From Casuarius casuarius (Eukaryota; Chordata; Aves; Casuariiformes; Casuariidae), in contig PTFA01000112.1 of NCBI GenBank assembly GCA_003342895.1, positions 921,052-985,051 on the forward strand: a stretch of 64,000 nt of DNA, in the 5' to 3' direction. Under the pieces are notes generated by a model. That model had not been told where the DNA came from and did not search any database. It saw nothing but the letters and a program-made list of their open reading frames with translations. The translations under genes and the position numbers were made by a program. Positions 35,101-49,195 of the stretch are shown piece by piece; position 1 is the stretch's first letter; each line of letters starts with the position of its first letter.

Positions 35101-38100
35101 CGGTGGAATTTACTTTCATTTAATCATTCATTTGCAGCATGCCAGTGGAAAATCGGAGACACCTGCCATTGAATTGGAAAGAATTCACAGGAACATTCAG
35201 CTCTTGGTATCTTTTCATTTGCTGAAAGAAGCCACTGAGGGGCTTCTGAAATAAGTATGCCACTAATAATTATCTCCTGTCTGAGCTGAAAGTCTAGCTG
35301 AGTCACTAGCCTATAAGGAATGGGCATGTGATATGGTATTTTCTTTAAATACTGTTATGATCACCTTAGTAATTCAGGACTCAAATAACAGGACTGCAGA
35401 ATACACTTGTTTGGGTTCTTGTGTGATTTTATGGCAACCGTTTGCTGTTAGCAATTTGCCTGTAGATGTGAAGCCGTAGTTCTTTTTAAGTGATTATTTT
35501 TTCCTAAGTATTTGCATAGTACACATGGCACTGCAGAGCTGGGGTGAACAATGAGTTTTGGCTCCAAATAAGTCCATTGCCAAATTGATACAGGCTAGAA
35601 TAAACAGAGGTGGAGTGGGGGGCACAGCTCCCTTTTGTGCCTTGGGAAAATCTCCCTTTAGGTGGAGTGAGGCTGTTACAGTAAAGCATTTCAGGAAAGT
35701 GGGGAATAAACAGGACTTTCTTTACTTTTAAAGAAGCAAACAAAGACCTTGCTCTAGTCATATCTTTAAGAGACTTGGTTTGTATTTTTGAATTGGTGCC
35801 TAACTAAGTTTATCAACACTGAGAATATTTTATTATTAGGAGCTCATGGCTTATGATGTTTTCCTGTTCTGTAGACTTTTTTTTATTCTTCTGCTTCAAA
35901 GGATGATACTGAGAAGCCATCGATGTTCTGAAGATACTGTCGTTCTGTACCTACGTTTACATTTGTTATCAGAAATAGCTATGGTAGCTTGCAGACCAGC
36001 TCTGATGGTAAATATTCTCCTTTTAAGTATATTATTGTTGATCTCTCTTCAGGGATGGGTATGGGTTATGCCTGCAAGACGGATTTTGTGAGTAGCAGCA
36101 TGCACTGGGGCTGAGTATGCTCTGAGGTCTACCTGCCTCATGCTTGGTCTACAGCAATAAGGGAAGAGCAGTTACAACCCTCTCTCAGTTCCTCTTCACC
36201 ACCCGTGGTTATGAGTAGCCTGGGCATTATCTTCTTAGAGAGTTTAAGACAGACCTTTCAGTCCCTTTTGGTGAACAATTCACAATTCAATGTTTTAGAT
36301 TTAGATTTTGTTTTTTGCAGGTAGTGAATTCCTAACAAAAATGTACAGTAAATAGATGAGCTTCTTGGGCTCCTGCTCCATCCTTCTCCCTACACAAGCA
36401 CACACCTTCCAAAATTCCAGTACAGGGTAGCATTCATCTCTAAAAAAATAAGCATTATGTTTTTACCAGAGGCATTTGCCTCGGAAAAGTCTGTCACAAA
36501 CTGGAAATGGCCTTGTTATTTGTGTGGAAGTTGTAAAAAAGACTTCTCTTCACGTGATTTTCAAGTTTCAGTTATCTGTTAGAGCCCTCATGTCCCAGAT
36601 GGACATTCATCCTCTTGGAGAGGTAGCAAGTCATCCCAGCAAAGGACAATGCACTTGACAACGCAGCAGTGCTTCTATTTAAGTATGGCAGGCATTCAAC
36701 CTGTATCAAAATACCTCAGAAAGACTCTTTTGGAAAGTTACTTGTGCACATTCATTGCAATGTTTCCTCTCCTCAACAGCTAAACGTGCAGATTAATGTT
36801 CCCTGATCCAATGAATGGTCATTGCTGTCAGGATGTCTGAATAGCCCCTCTCCCCATCCCTCAGTGCATCAATATTTTCTTCTGCAGCTTCCAGCTCAGC
36901 CCTGACATGCATCCTACTGCACACATCAATCAACCTGCATGTGCTATGGCTTCATCTTTTCCAGCTTCACCCCAAAGACTAGCTGACTTGCCTTATAAAT
37001 GAGAGGTTACCTCCACAGTTTTCTCCATTGGTTTTCCAGTGGTCCAATTCAAAGAAACGCAAAGGAGCTGTTTCCCACTTCTCTAGCTAATCATCACTCG
37101 TGGGGGTAGAGCACATCTTGAGACCTTTTGTTTACATGATCTCAAATTTGGAAAACTATTGTCCTGCAATTTTATGATGCAAACTTGCTCTCCAGGCTAT
37201 TCAGGGCATCATGTAAATCTTGGAGCACTTTAAAAAGTTGATAATTTAAAGGAAACAGGATCTCAACAGTTGCTAAACTTGTGCTGTAATATAATTCTGC
37301 AACTTGATACTTCAGGTGAGAACTCTGGTGTTTCATGTGTGCAATTTGGTATGTGATGTATTCCACTGTCTTAAAACACGACACCTCCTAACTTGATCTG
37401 ACGGTTTTTTTGGTGCATTTATACTGCCCCGTGTTTGACGACCTCACTTAAACGTTTATTGCTCGCTAGGTTAAATCAATATCCAGGTTTAATCTTATGT
37501 AGAAGTGAGGATTCAGATAACTATCTAGTACTAGATCAGTCCAGCACTTAATACTGATATTGATATCCTGCTTAGGAAGTTTAAGACTTTAAAGGCAACA
37601 TCCATCATTTTCTATCTTCGCTTTCTCATTCACCAAGGTCTTCTGGGCAGAAAACATTTTCTACTTTCTAAAATACAGTCCAGTGGGTAGTTCTTTATTT
37701 ATACTTATTGTCAGTGAAATCCTTTACCCTTCAGGGCTAATGGAATTCTGCAAGCTTATGCTTTCAGAGCAGCACCATTTCTGGATTGTGTAAAACTTAT
37801 TTATGTGTTGAAAAATCAAGCATGGAAATTTAAAGGCCTGTATGCACATATCATAAAGCACTTCTGGAATCTCCCAGATGTGTCTGTTCCTAGAGCTTTC
37901 ATTTTTCCTGTGATAGAGGAAATAGTCTCCCTATAACAGCCTAAGGAAGAAAAAACCTGAAATCGTCATGCAATTTTCCTCTCTGCCTGCCTGCTCTGTC
38001 TTCTTGTGAGGTTTGGCTACCTGTACGTTATCTGTCTGTAATGCTAAACTGAACTGCCTCATATTCTTCCAATTAGAGGTCTGATTCTCCTTCAAGAGAA

Positions 38101-39439
38101 GTGTTTGTGGTTTTTTTATCCCGTTATTTGTCTGTAGTTTGTTCACACCCACAAAACAAATGTTAGCTCATGCATGGGCATAGATATATGGTTACCTGCT
38201 TTACAAATCCAGTGTGTGCTGTTTCATGAACATGAAGAAGGGGAAGAGTATTGTTGTTTCAGCTGGTTCCACTTGCAATGCAGCCATGTAAGTGGATTAA
38301 CTGATATCAGTGTTAAGGATAGAGTAGACAGGACAATAACTTAATGAACATATTCTCTGTAAGAGACTTTTTTCCTTACTAAAGCTACTGAATTGTGACT
38401 CAGTCCTGCTGGCTCCTATTGTAGAATATCCCTTCAGCAAACTCCCTGAGCATAGCCCGCTCTGTTGAAGGGAAGCTTTCCAACTGTTGCATACAAAGCT
38501 GAGAAGAGAACCTGAAAAGGACTGAAAATGACAGGGTGAAGGACGAAAATAGAAAATAAAGAATTAACAGGAAAAGAGAGACTGAGTAACAATAGAGGGT
38601 GAGCAGTAAATCCGGTTTGCCTTTCTAGCTCAGGAAGGTGTCTTGGAGTCTGTATTTCAGGGCACCCACTGGGTGGTCACCAGAGCTCTTTTGAGTGTGT
38701 GAAATGAAATGGAAAACAATAGCTCAGCAGCAATTGCCTTTTTTTCCTCTGATGAGGTGTTCCTTGAATTGCCAGCACGACGCCTGCTTGATTTAGCAGT
38801 GAATACAGCCAGGCATTTCCTGAAACAACAGCACTACATGGCACTATTAGAAATGCTAAGTGAAAGGTTCTGCTGTGAATAATGAAGGAAAGGGAATGGG
38901 ATATGGGATTTCGTCCCACTGAACTGTCTCTGCAACAAAAGGGGGAATGAAATGTAACACAGCTGCACAGAGGCCATCTACACAGCCTGAAAATCCTCAT
39001 CTCTTCTCTGCACAAACAGATGATAGGAGCCAAGATCTGTTTGGAAGTGGTGTTTCATTTTGGAACGGTTAGAAGCTGATGCCAGCATTGTTCGTCTTCA
39101 TCACTTGTTTCTTGTCTTGTATTATCTGCTAAGCCCTTAACTCTATGCTTCTTCATGGAGGCTTTTTGACAGTAAATGTAGATATTGTTCACGTTCTTGG
39201 CCAATGCCCCATTCTGACTAATCTCCTTGTATGTATGTATCTGCTTACTCATCTGTTCCACTATCTCCAAATAACCAGTGTTTCCTTTTTAGAAAGGGTA
39301 TCTTGTCTGAACCTTTCAAAGACCACAGTACTGTACATGGCACCGAGGGTACTGCATTGACTTGGCAGAAACTACCTCTGCATCGCTTCGCCTTCTCCTC
39401 CTCCCTGATTACCGCCCATAGGAAAAAAATGTGATGATC

Positions 39440-39443
<4 letters not shown>

Positions 39444-39473
<30 letters not shown>

Positions 39474-39475
39474 CA

Positions 39476-39510
<35 letters not shown>
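39444..39510. repeat. Paired ~30-base poly-T tracts
   Basis: Two uninterrupted T runs of 30 and 31 bases separated only by CAGCTC, followed by another T-rich stretch. They could be the complement of a poly(A) tail of an old retrocopy or simple-sequence expansion; no retrocopy body was recognised to either side. Confidence 0.85.
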
Positions 39511-42500
39511 CAATCTTTTTTTATTTTTTCCTTGCTTCACCTTCCCCTTCAGCAGAGTGGATGTTAGAGAAAGTGCCTCTCATTCAAATGGAGTGGGAGA
39601 CCCAAGAGGACATTACTGCAGTGTGTTAATTAGTTATTAGGTGAGCTATATCAAGGGAGTTGGATACAATTTATATTTAGTAACTTGTGCTTGTTTTTAT
39701 CCAGTGTCTACTTTTGCATGTTGCTGAGATCAGTCTTAGAGCCCTGTAGTTGTCCAAATCACTTGCCATCTTATGCATACAGGTATTATGTTTCCTATTT
39801 TCTAGTTAATTATTTAAAAGAGAAACTTGCTGTTTTACCTTCAATTTTGGGCGTTCTGGTCTTTCTGATGAAAATAATATTTTTAGTCCTACATTTTAAG
39901 TTAACTGAGCACTTTAATTTCTTGCTTCTGCCCTCGATGTGCTCATTTCCGTTTCCAGACTCATTTCTGTTAACCATTTGTTGGTGTACAATGTCTCTAT
40001 TCCCGCTGACACCTCAGGCAAAGGATTCACTCGGTTTGGTGCCTACAGCTAGGTAGTGTCTGACCCCACCTTTGCTCACTGTAAAGTGCTTTCACTGTGT
40101 CTTTCCTTTTTCTCTTTCTGTTTGTGTGAGTTAAGACTCTTCTGTTTGATCTAACCTCACTTGCAAGGTCCAAGAGTGCTGCTCTGCAACAGCTTAAATC
40201 TTCCTGTGTCCTTCCCGCTAATAGTGCTGTATGGAGCAGTGAGACAGTGGCCAGGCAAGAAAAAAAACGTTGTGGTTTTTTTTTTTTTTCCTGAGTTGGT
40301 TCTCAGCCAGTTCAGTCCCCTTAACCAGTCAACTCCTCACCATGTGTGCCAGTGCAAGGGAGGGGACTGCATGGCACGGCTGCTGCTGGGTGGAGAGGAC
40401 CTCACTGCAGCTCCCACTTGACTTGCTGAAGGTGTTGGGAGTTGCATGCTCTGTCAGCTTAATGTCTGGTTCTCACCTTCCCACTCCATGACTGATCTCT
40501 AAAATGCAGCTTTTCAAGCTTTTCTGTACCTCTGGGTTTCATCCTTTGTAGGTTCTTTGCTCACCGTTATGTCTTTTCTGAGGCAGTTGTGCCTCAGTTC
40601 TGTCTGGAGCCCTCTCTGTATTTTTTTTCACCCTTGTGATTCTAGTTGTTTGCAGGGTTGTTGAGGTGCCTAGTCTGCACATATCTGATGTTCTCATCTC
40701 ATCCTTTCCTTACAAGAGGATGAAACCCAACATCAGAGAGTCGCTGTTGATCAGGGTAGGTCAAAGACATCCTGGTTCAGAGGAAGAATTGCAGTTTGCC
40801 TTTCCCTTCATAATACAAAGTCCTGTGTAGCAACAGATTCTAAAACCGATGTTCTCAATTCCATATTGTGGTATTGCTCATACTTCAGTAACTCTATTGA
40901 GGGGGAAAATTTGTCTGCCATTTTACCTCCCCCTCCCATCCTGCCTTGGCTATGGAGTTGTTCTCTGCGTGCCAGTGGAGCTCAAAACTAGCATTTCAAA
41001 CCACCAAAGGGCGATTTCTGCAAGGCTGTGAATAGACTTTGCAGATAGTAATCAAGTAAAATCAATAATCTTGTGAGGAAGGTAGGAGACGAGAGATTGT
41101 TCTTCCCACCACTTCCATCCAACAGCCTTTGGGACAGATGGCAGTAACTGCTTCCGAACATGAAACAAGCCCGTACGGCCATCCAGGTGTGAAGGGAAGA
41201 TTGCCATACTGAACTCAAAGTACAGGTTATACAGAATGCAATCAGCGCTGCAGGAATCTGGGCAGGATGCCATGGATAATAGCTTCCCCTTTAGGGGGGA
41301 CACTACAAGGATGTTATGGATGTCTTGAATAGTTGTGGTCATTAATAACCCAAGTAGACAAGATCTCTTCCATCTTATCCAAACAACAGTATTTTACCCC
41401 TATACTCTTGATATGATATTGACTTACAGGAAAATATGATAGCTGTTACTGCAGAGCAACTGTTTTAATAATGCCTTTATTCTTTAGTTTCTTGCTATAC
41501 CACCCAGTGGAACTAACTCTTTCTCTAAGATGATGCTCAATCCATGTTTTTACAGTAGACTAAGATTATTTTTATGGGGAAACTATTTCCACATATCTAA
41601 AAAGTTAGTCTTAATAATGTGTCGTTTACCTTTTTGAACCATAGAAGTTGCTCTTCCATGGCACATGCTACATATAAGAGCCATGGGAATTAAGACTTTT
41701 CTAAAATTGGCCTTTAATGGAGCACGTAGGTGTTCTCAGCTGGATAAAATAATAAAATCAGGAGAAAATGTGAGACATGAAAAAAAAATGGGGGGCCCAA
41801 GATCAAAAAGGAATTCAGAGATGTTACATTTTAAAAACTTCAGTCTTGTATGTCAACATTTTAAAATGCCATCAGTATAACAAAAAATAAAATAGATGTA
41901 AACAATTTCAGAAGTAAGCACAGTGATATGTATTTTGCTGCTTGAATCTTGGCAGTCATCTCCAATGAAATAATAGCAGGAAATTATAGAGAGAAAAACG
42001 GTGAAATCTTTCAGCAGCCATTGCGTATTCATGCGAGTCTTCTGTGTTGAGATAACACTTGGGTTTATTTGTATTATAGAATGAAAGATTGCTGTTATAA
42101 TTGGAAACTGTTAAAGGTTTTGTAGCTCAGGCTAAAGGTTATCCAGGCTGCTGCAACAGATATCCTAATTCTAACAAAAGATACACAGTAAGGACAGAAC
42201 ATTGTAACTGGAAGAGTAATCTAAAAATATACATAGAGCAAGAATTTTGCCGTGCTAGGCACTTGTTAGAGCTGATAAGAATTGTGATTGCTGGGTTTTT
42301 TTTTCCTCCATTCCTTTCCTTCATATGTGAAGCTATATTGAAACAGAATCATACCATTTTGAGATTTCACATATGCTCTTGTCAAGGAGTGCTTATTTTT
42401 CTTTCCTGAGTGAACTCTTTTGTGCCCAAGCCTGAATTCACTTAAGATTTAACTTTCCTTGGAAGTGTTCTGATTATAAATTGTTGTTAGTGTTAATGAG

Positions 42501-45428
42501 TTATGTATGGGTGTAACAGAGGGGAATGGATTTGGGTGAGGGTAAGTTTGAGAGTGGGGATAGAGCCCACAAGTATCTACATACAATTTCATTAACTGCT
42601 GTGGTAGCCGAAATGAGACTTAGATGAATGTCACTCAGACCTCAGTCAGCTAACCTGGTTTGTTAACGCTTTAGGAATATACACAGTTAAAATCTAAATT
42701 ATGGCATTTAATGCTATAAAATATTTTTTCTGCTAGACTAAAATGTCATTGTAGGATCTATTTTTGTGCATCTCCTAGCCTTCAGTGCATTTGTTTAGCC
42801 CACAAAAATCTTCTGTTCATCTGAAAAAAAAGAAAAGAAATCTTAGAGCCAGCACAGCTGGTGCTATAAGATGCTGAGACCTAGAATTTGCACACATGTA
42901 AGTAAGCACCTTGCGGGACTTGGTCTACAATAAGTGATGCATAGCAGTGCTACAACTGGCACAAATTCACAGCTTGCTCATTTGATCAGGGTCACTTTTG
43001 AGAGGATTATTTGTTTGCCTTTAAAAATCAGCTATTTTAAACATTTACTTTTATTCTTCACTGTAAATAAACACAAACCGGCTTCATCTTATCTGTTGTG
43101 TTTGCATATTCCAGAGCACCTTCCTGTGTCACGCAAGCTCTCAGCATACTGGTGCGCCTGGAGGAGGCACCAGAAGGGAAGTCCCTTAACTGGAGCTGGC
43201 GAAGGGATCCACCACCTTCGCTATCAAAAAAAAGTGACTAATGTGAATTACATCTCAGTTGGGCTTTAGTACCTTCATGTGCTTGCTATGAACAGGCTGC
43301 CAGCTGCTGTCAGTGCTTGAGATGCCTTTGCCTTTCAAACTGTTCTAAGAAGGCTCAAAACACAAGATGCAGCTTATTTTATTTTCTTCCTGGTTTTCTA
43401 GTTGGTCAAAGCCCTTTCGTGTTGTTCTGTCTTCAGTGTTGGAGGTCTTCTCTTAATTTACTTTCGTATGTCAATGTCATGAGATTGCTGTGTCTTGTTG
43501 ACAACTCTGTTAGTCACTGAGTGATGTGTCGTTTGTTTTTTCTCCTCTTGTAGACTGAAATCAGAACAGTTACATAGTGGTTGCAAGGTTCACTCTTCTT
43601 TTGCTTTACAAATATCGATGCTGTATTTACAGTTTCGCAGGCTGCATGAGCCCCTTGCTGTCAAAACAAGAAGCTAAATCCAGTGGTCCAGTAAATGCAT
43701 CAGTTAATTATTTAGGTTGCTTGATGTCCAAGCTCCTTGACATGTATCACATACACATTTTCCTATAAAACTTTTAAACCAACCTTTTACTGATCGTTTT
43801 TTCCCCATTTTGGTCACATAAATGGTAAAGTTTGAGTGGTGTGATCCCCCGTTATCCTGAGCTTTGTATTTACATGGAACCAGTGGGAGTGACTATAAGA
43901 TGTATCCAGTTCAGGTATCTCTCAGAACATGGATGTACAATACTGCATTTATTTTACAGAGGTGTAAGGGACTGCATGAAATCTCTCTATGTATGCATGC
44001 GTATGAGGGAGAGAGGATGCGAGTGTGTGGCTATGCTTTGAACTTATCAGCACCGTAACAGGGATATTCAGTTGTGACAATTCCTTTGCAGTTTCTCCGG
44101 GGCAGGCTTGGCACGCTTTCTAGGTCCCAAGTGTCTTGGGGCGCTCAGCAGCCCAAACAGGAGGTGCCAGTTCCAGTGAGGCAGAGCTATCCTTCAGGGC
44201 AATATGAGGGTGGCTGAGGTGCAGCTGGACGCGAGCGTGGTGAGCAGGTTGACCTGAAGGCCTGGGCGGATGCCTTCGACATGACACACGTGCTTCCATG
44301 TTAAGTCCTACTACTTGCCACCTTTCCGTGCCAGAATTTGGTTTGAAGCTACGCGGTGAGCTTTGGAAGGAGGGGAAGCTCAGCGTTGTAAACAAAATCC
44401 TAAAATGCCACAGACAAAGGACCCTGTTAAATTGATTCATGGCAGAATGTTTCAATCTGTGTTTAAGAAAAAGAAAAGGTGAAGCAAGGCTTGTGTATCC
44501 AAGCAACTGTAAAGCCTTCACTGTTGCCATGGGAGGTTTTATCAATGACGTAGTGGTCGAAATTGTCCTTTTCTTATAACTGAAGGATGTGGTAGGAAGA
44601 AGAGGGTTTTTTCCAGACAGACAGCCCCCTCCAGCAGAGAAGCAGCAAGGAGCAGGCTGGAGCTGAGTCACGCACACAAAAAACATATACAAAGGTCTGA
44701 TCAAAATAGGTATGATAGAGCCCAATTACTTCTAAAATATAAATATTAGGTCCCCTTGAGGTGCTGTTTTTGAAACAATTTGTCCTGCCACAATCAGTCT
44801 ACAGGTAAAATGAATGTAGTTCTTGACCTTGGTGGAATACTCATTTAACATTACAGACATATGGATAAGTCTCAGTTTGAGGAAAGTAGGTTTAAGAGAA
44901 TATTTCCCTGCAGTTGCAGTTTGAAAGGCAGGCAAGGAAAAACACACATTGTGTAATATTTGATCAGGGAATAGATTTATAAAGGAAAATCTGGAGTTAC
45001 ACTGGTTTCTCACTCCAAAAGTAACATGTTGCAGTATGTCCCTAAGAGCAGATGCCCAACAAATATATCTTTGTGCAGGAAAAGGAAATATTTCCTTAAA
45101 CATCCTGCAGCAAACGTGACTGATTGAGTTTCCCTTTCCCTCTGCCTGGTGCATTTCCCTTCTTTGCACAGACAGGATCTAACTAGATTTGCAGGGTATG
45201 AACTGCAGCTTACTTTCAAATTCATAACTATGAAATGGTTCGTTTAGCAGGACAAAGGCCAAGCCAGCAGACACCCTTTTTCCAGCTCAGCATGTGCATA
45301 GCAATGGGAGGGTGGCAAGGAGCTTTTGTTAATCTCAACCGAGCTGGCAAGAATGCTGCAAAATGAAGTCTTTGAAGATGTTTTTTCTTCATTTTTAAAG
45401 CAACAGTTTGTCCAAAAAACCCAAGAAA

Positions 45429-45453
45429 ATTTTGCAGAAAAATTCTGCAAAAT
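45429..45453. repeat. Hairpin with 11-bp perfect arms
   Basis: ATTTTGCAGAA, loop AAA, TTCTGCAAAAT. A stable short stem-loop in the spacer between CDC45 and CLDN5, about 600 bases beyond the proposed CLDN5 3' end. Confidence 0.85.
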
Positions 45454-46026
45454 ATTGAAAGACCTCCCTGGCAGTCTCACAACTAAGGGAAATTTCTCCA
45501 CTAGCAATTAGACTCTACAGTTTCCTTTAACAGCCATTTTTTCACAGGTTCTGTTCTGATGCAACTGTGAAAACGTTTTTTCTCCAGCTTGAATGCACTT
45601 TTTAAAAAAGCAGGGTGGCAGAAAGGATTAGGGGTATCAGGTCAGGCTGGGGCTGATCCAAGCTGCAGCAGGATTTTTTCCTTTTAGTTTAAACTTGTAG
45701 GAATTGAAAGCTTTGAGAGCCTCATGCTTAGAGTTGTTCTCGAAATAGTTGGGGACTCGCAGTCCTCTTCCTAATGTGTTCACATCACAAGACCAACCAT
45801 CGCTCCTTGCTTTTGTCTGAGGCTCCCGTGGAGCGCTGCGATGCTGACTGCTCCGCAAGGGAAAAGCCCGCTCGCCCCAAGAGGCCACCCAGCTCTCCCA
45901 CCCAAAGGTGCCTAGGTCAGACGTTGCCCTGTGGGCACCGGTGTCACCCCCCCTCTTCCTGAGCCCAAACAACCGGTGCCTTTCACAAAAACCAGTGACC
46001 CTGCATGGGGATGGGTTTAGATGTTT

Positions 46027-49000
46027 TTATTTTTACGTAAAATCATAAATACAAAATAAAAATAGTAAACCAGTACTGTAGGTTTCTGTTTTTCACTGGG
46101 ATGAGGTTCAGGCCTGATCCTGAGCACTTCCAATTCAAGACTAGGTCTTTGCTCTTCGAAAACAAAACAAAGCAAAAACCAGCTTAGGTTTTTACCCTGA
46201 AGCCAGTGGCGTCAGAAACAACATTCTCTCGGGTTATTTTTTAAAGCACAGCAATGAATAAGTGTACTGAAGGATGAGATTAAATACAAAAATATTTTTA
46301 AAAAATGGGCCCCGCTTCCTGCTCGTGTTGTTGGGCACTGCCCCAGTGACCTCAGTGAAATGGCATTGCATCAGCAGCGAGTCATGTTTTTGGTAGGATG
46401 ACGCTGTGTTTACTAGTACATACACAGCTAGTGCTGGCTTTTCCAAGAGGTCCTGTGGAATTGTTTCAGATTTTGGTTATAAGTAGACCCAGCCCTGCTG
46501 TGACACAAAGCAATATATCACGAAGCTCAGCTTGTTAAATAAACCTCCCTTCTAAAATGTGGATTTCCCTCCCTCCCTCCCCCAAAGACACCAGCTCTGA
46601 TTTGATTCTTAATGCTAGAAACGCACTGCTCAGAAATATTTCATCTTCTGGCCAGACCCAAATCCTGCAACACTTCCGTAGGCTTTACCCCAGCAACCTT
46701 TCCGTAACTTCACTTATTCTAATGAAACATAGTGCTAGAGTAAAGTTACACGGAGGTGTGTCTGGCAGTATGGGGTTACTTTTTGATTCTCTGAGACAAA
46801 TTCCCATTGAATTAATGAGATTTGCCAAAAGAGAGTGAAGTTTGCAGGATTTGGGCTAATTCCTATTTACTCTTTTCCTTGACACAAGAGGGCTGAATGA
46901 GGGAGTAGTGTGTCTATAGCTGTGGGCCAGGTGACAGTTGGACATCATTTAAAATAAAATGACCATAAAACAAATAAAGGCACCAAATCACATAACAAAC
47001 GAACTTTGGTAGATTTCTTGCAAAATATATGCATTTAAATACAGTTTACAAGGTTACATTGTTTAAAAAAAGTTGCAATGATGAAATACAGAATATTTCA
47101 TTCTTGTACCAAAACTACATATCACATCATAACAACAATATTATAGCTTTTACTTAAATGCAGCCAATACAAGAACTGCACCTCTTTATAGAAAAAAAAA
47201 TAGTTCTAATGATATTGCTCTGTATCTGTATTGTCTGATGGGCTCAGACCCTGCAACATATGTGTTTAAAAATGAAAGCAGTTATCTTTAAAGGGTAAAT
47301 CATCTGCTCAGTATTCAACATCAACATTTGCTGGGGCAAGGCTTTAATCTTTCATACGGATCTGTGAACATATCGATACCTCTGGGTTTTTTTCAATTTG
47401 CTAAGCAAAGCAAGAACAGAGTAGATGTAAACCTATCCCAGAACCACAGTTACGGTTAGTCCTTACATCTTAGCCTTATCAGAAACTCGTCAGAGTTAAA
47501 CACAGGTTAGGTATGCCCCGTATTGCTATGCGTCTGTGAGGGACCCGCGAGGTTGTAGTGTAGCATACTGATGCTCTGCAAATAGCACGTTTCCTTACTA
47601 GCTGTTGGCAGGAAGTTCCTTATGGCGATACAGATTCTGCCATGGTCCGTAGCAGAATTCAGTGTTGATTTAAAGGTACAAGTAAGACCTCGTTTTTCTC
47701 TTGATAATTTGCATGATACTGTATCACACTTTCCCTTAATCTCTCCTTTAAAAAAAGTTTGCTTCTGGAGCAAAAAAGGAAAGGTGTATGTCAATGTTCC
47801 AGGCTGTGGTGCAGTTTAGCTGTTGTCAGGCTCAGAAACTGCGAGTTATGTTGCCCGGAGTATCTTCTTTCCAATCTGCACAGCGTTACCAGGGCAATAC
47901 GGTGGAGCTAAGAGGGCTGAGAGCCACGGCTTTGCATCTCTTGATTAGCCTGTATGCAGTTCAGACAAAACACTTGGAAAAAGTCTTTTCGCACTGAATT
48001 TCTTTGCCCGATTTGGTAAATGAAGGGAAGTACACATTAGCAGAGTTATGTCGGGGAGCCAAGCGGCTGCTCATCCAGCTGAACACGATTCGAAACTGGC
48101 GGCCAGAGGGGCTCGGCAAGGAGGCCACGAAAGCTGTCCGTCCACCAGCCATCGATATGTATTTATGCTTCCAGTCTCCTGTAGTGCAGAGGGGAGGACA
48201 CGGAGGCAGGCCCTGGGGGAGCCAGGACACACGAGGATCTCCCAGGTCTCTGAATCTAGTCCTCCAAAAATTCTGGCAACCTGCAGTGATTTCATATTCA
48301 AGTAAACCTAGAACAGAAGCTGATGAAGGGATGGAGAACCTCAAGGGGCAACCTAGAATAATCTGTTTGTACTCCACTAAACGACAGCAACTCTGAAGTT
48401 GCGTACGACAGTCTCAGAGGCGTGCAGAGCAGCGCACCTCGCTGAGGCACTGAAACGACTGAAGGACCTCAAATACCTTTGTCCAAACAGTCATTCGCCT
48501 GCAGGATTAAGGACCGAGGTTAGTGTCATGCTTTAGACAGAGACCCTAATTTAGTTGCCCAAAAAGAAGTAAATGAGAAAAACTTAACCAGTGACAGCCA
48601 CAGCAGAAATCGGCCAGATGCAGGTTTTCGGGAGAGAGAGCGAAGGGGAGTTTCTCCCGCGTGCCCGACAGCGCGGTCCCAACAGCCAGGCAGCACCAAG
48701 AGAGGCACCAGCAGCGAGAGCGGCTGACGAAGCACTCGCAGGTCTCCCAGGACGAGGGCCGGGGGCGAGCCCGGGCGCCGGGACCCTGCGCTCCCCAGCG
48801 CGCCCCTTCACGGCAGCGGCTCACGGCAGGCGGGCGGCCGGACGGGGCGTCCCGGCAGACCCCGCTGCGGCTCACCCGGCTCTTCGGGGCCGCGGCTGCC
48901 CCTGGGGCCGCTGGACGGCCGTGCGGTGCGGCAGGGGAGGGCGAGCACCGGGCGAGCAGCGGGTCCCCGGCAGCGCGCAGCGGAGCGGTGCGGCCCGAGG

Positions 49001-49195
49001 GGGCTGGCTGGGAGCAGGGCCCCCCTGCCTAGGGCTCCGCGAGGGCTCCCGCCGCGGCAGAGGGGGCTCTAGGCAGGGGAGCGCCGCAGCACGCGCTCGG
49101 CCGAGCTCACCGGAGACGCTCGCGGCGCTGCGGGCCGGGCCGGGCGCCTCTGTCCGTGTCCTTGCCGCGGCTGGGGGAGCCGGGGCGAGCCCTGC
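46027..49195 (-). other. CLDN5: Probable CLDN5 3'UTR, ending at an AATAAA near 46027
   Basis: No reading frame with recognisable content follows the CLDN5 stop on the minus strand. The first canonical minus-strand AATAAA is at 46032-46027, which would give a 3'UTR of about 3.2 kb; an ATTAAA variant at 47347-47342 is a closer alternative. The first few hundred bases after the stop are CpG-rich and the remainder AT-rich. The extent is an inference. Confidence 0.35.

Larger units (their letters stand above)
32181..46020. other. Gene-poor interval between CDC45 and CLDN5
   Basis: About 14 kb of AT-rich DNA without recognisable exons, RNA genes or intact repeats. It contains poly-T tracts (39444-39510), a T15 run near 40275 and a hairpin (45429-45453). 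Reading frames up to about 200 codons exist (44120-44725, minus) but show no recognisable domain. Confidence 0.55.

Noticed and set aside
39685..40056. 123-codon hydrophobic + strand frame
   Set aside because: Leu/Phe-rich translation of T-rich DNA next to the poly-T tracts, not a supported membrane protein.
44120..44725. 201-codon minus-strand frame in the CDC45-CLDN5 interval
   Set aside because: Long for a non-CpG region and worth a database search, but the translation shows no recognisable motif, promoter or splice structure, so I do not call a gene.
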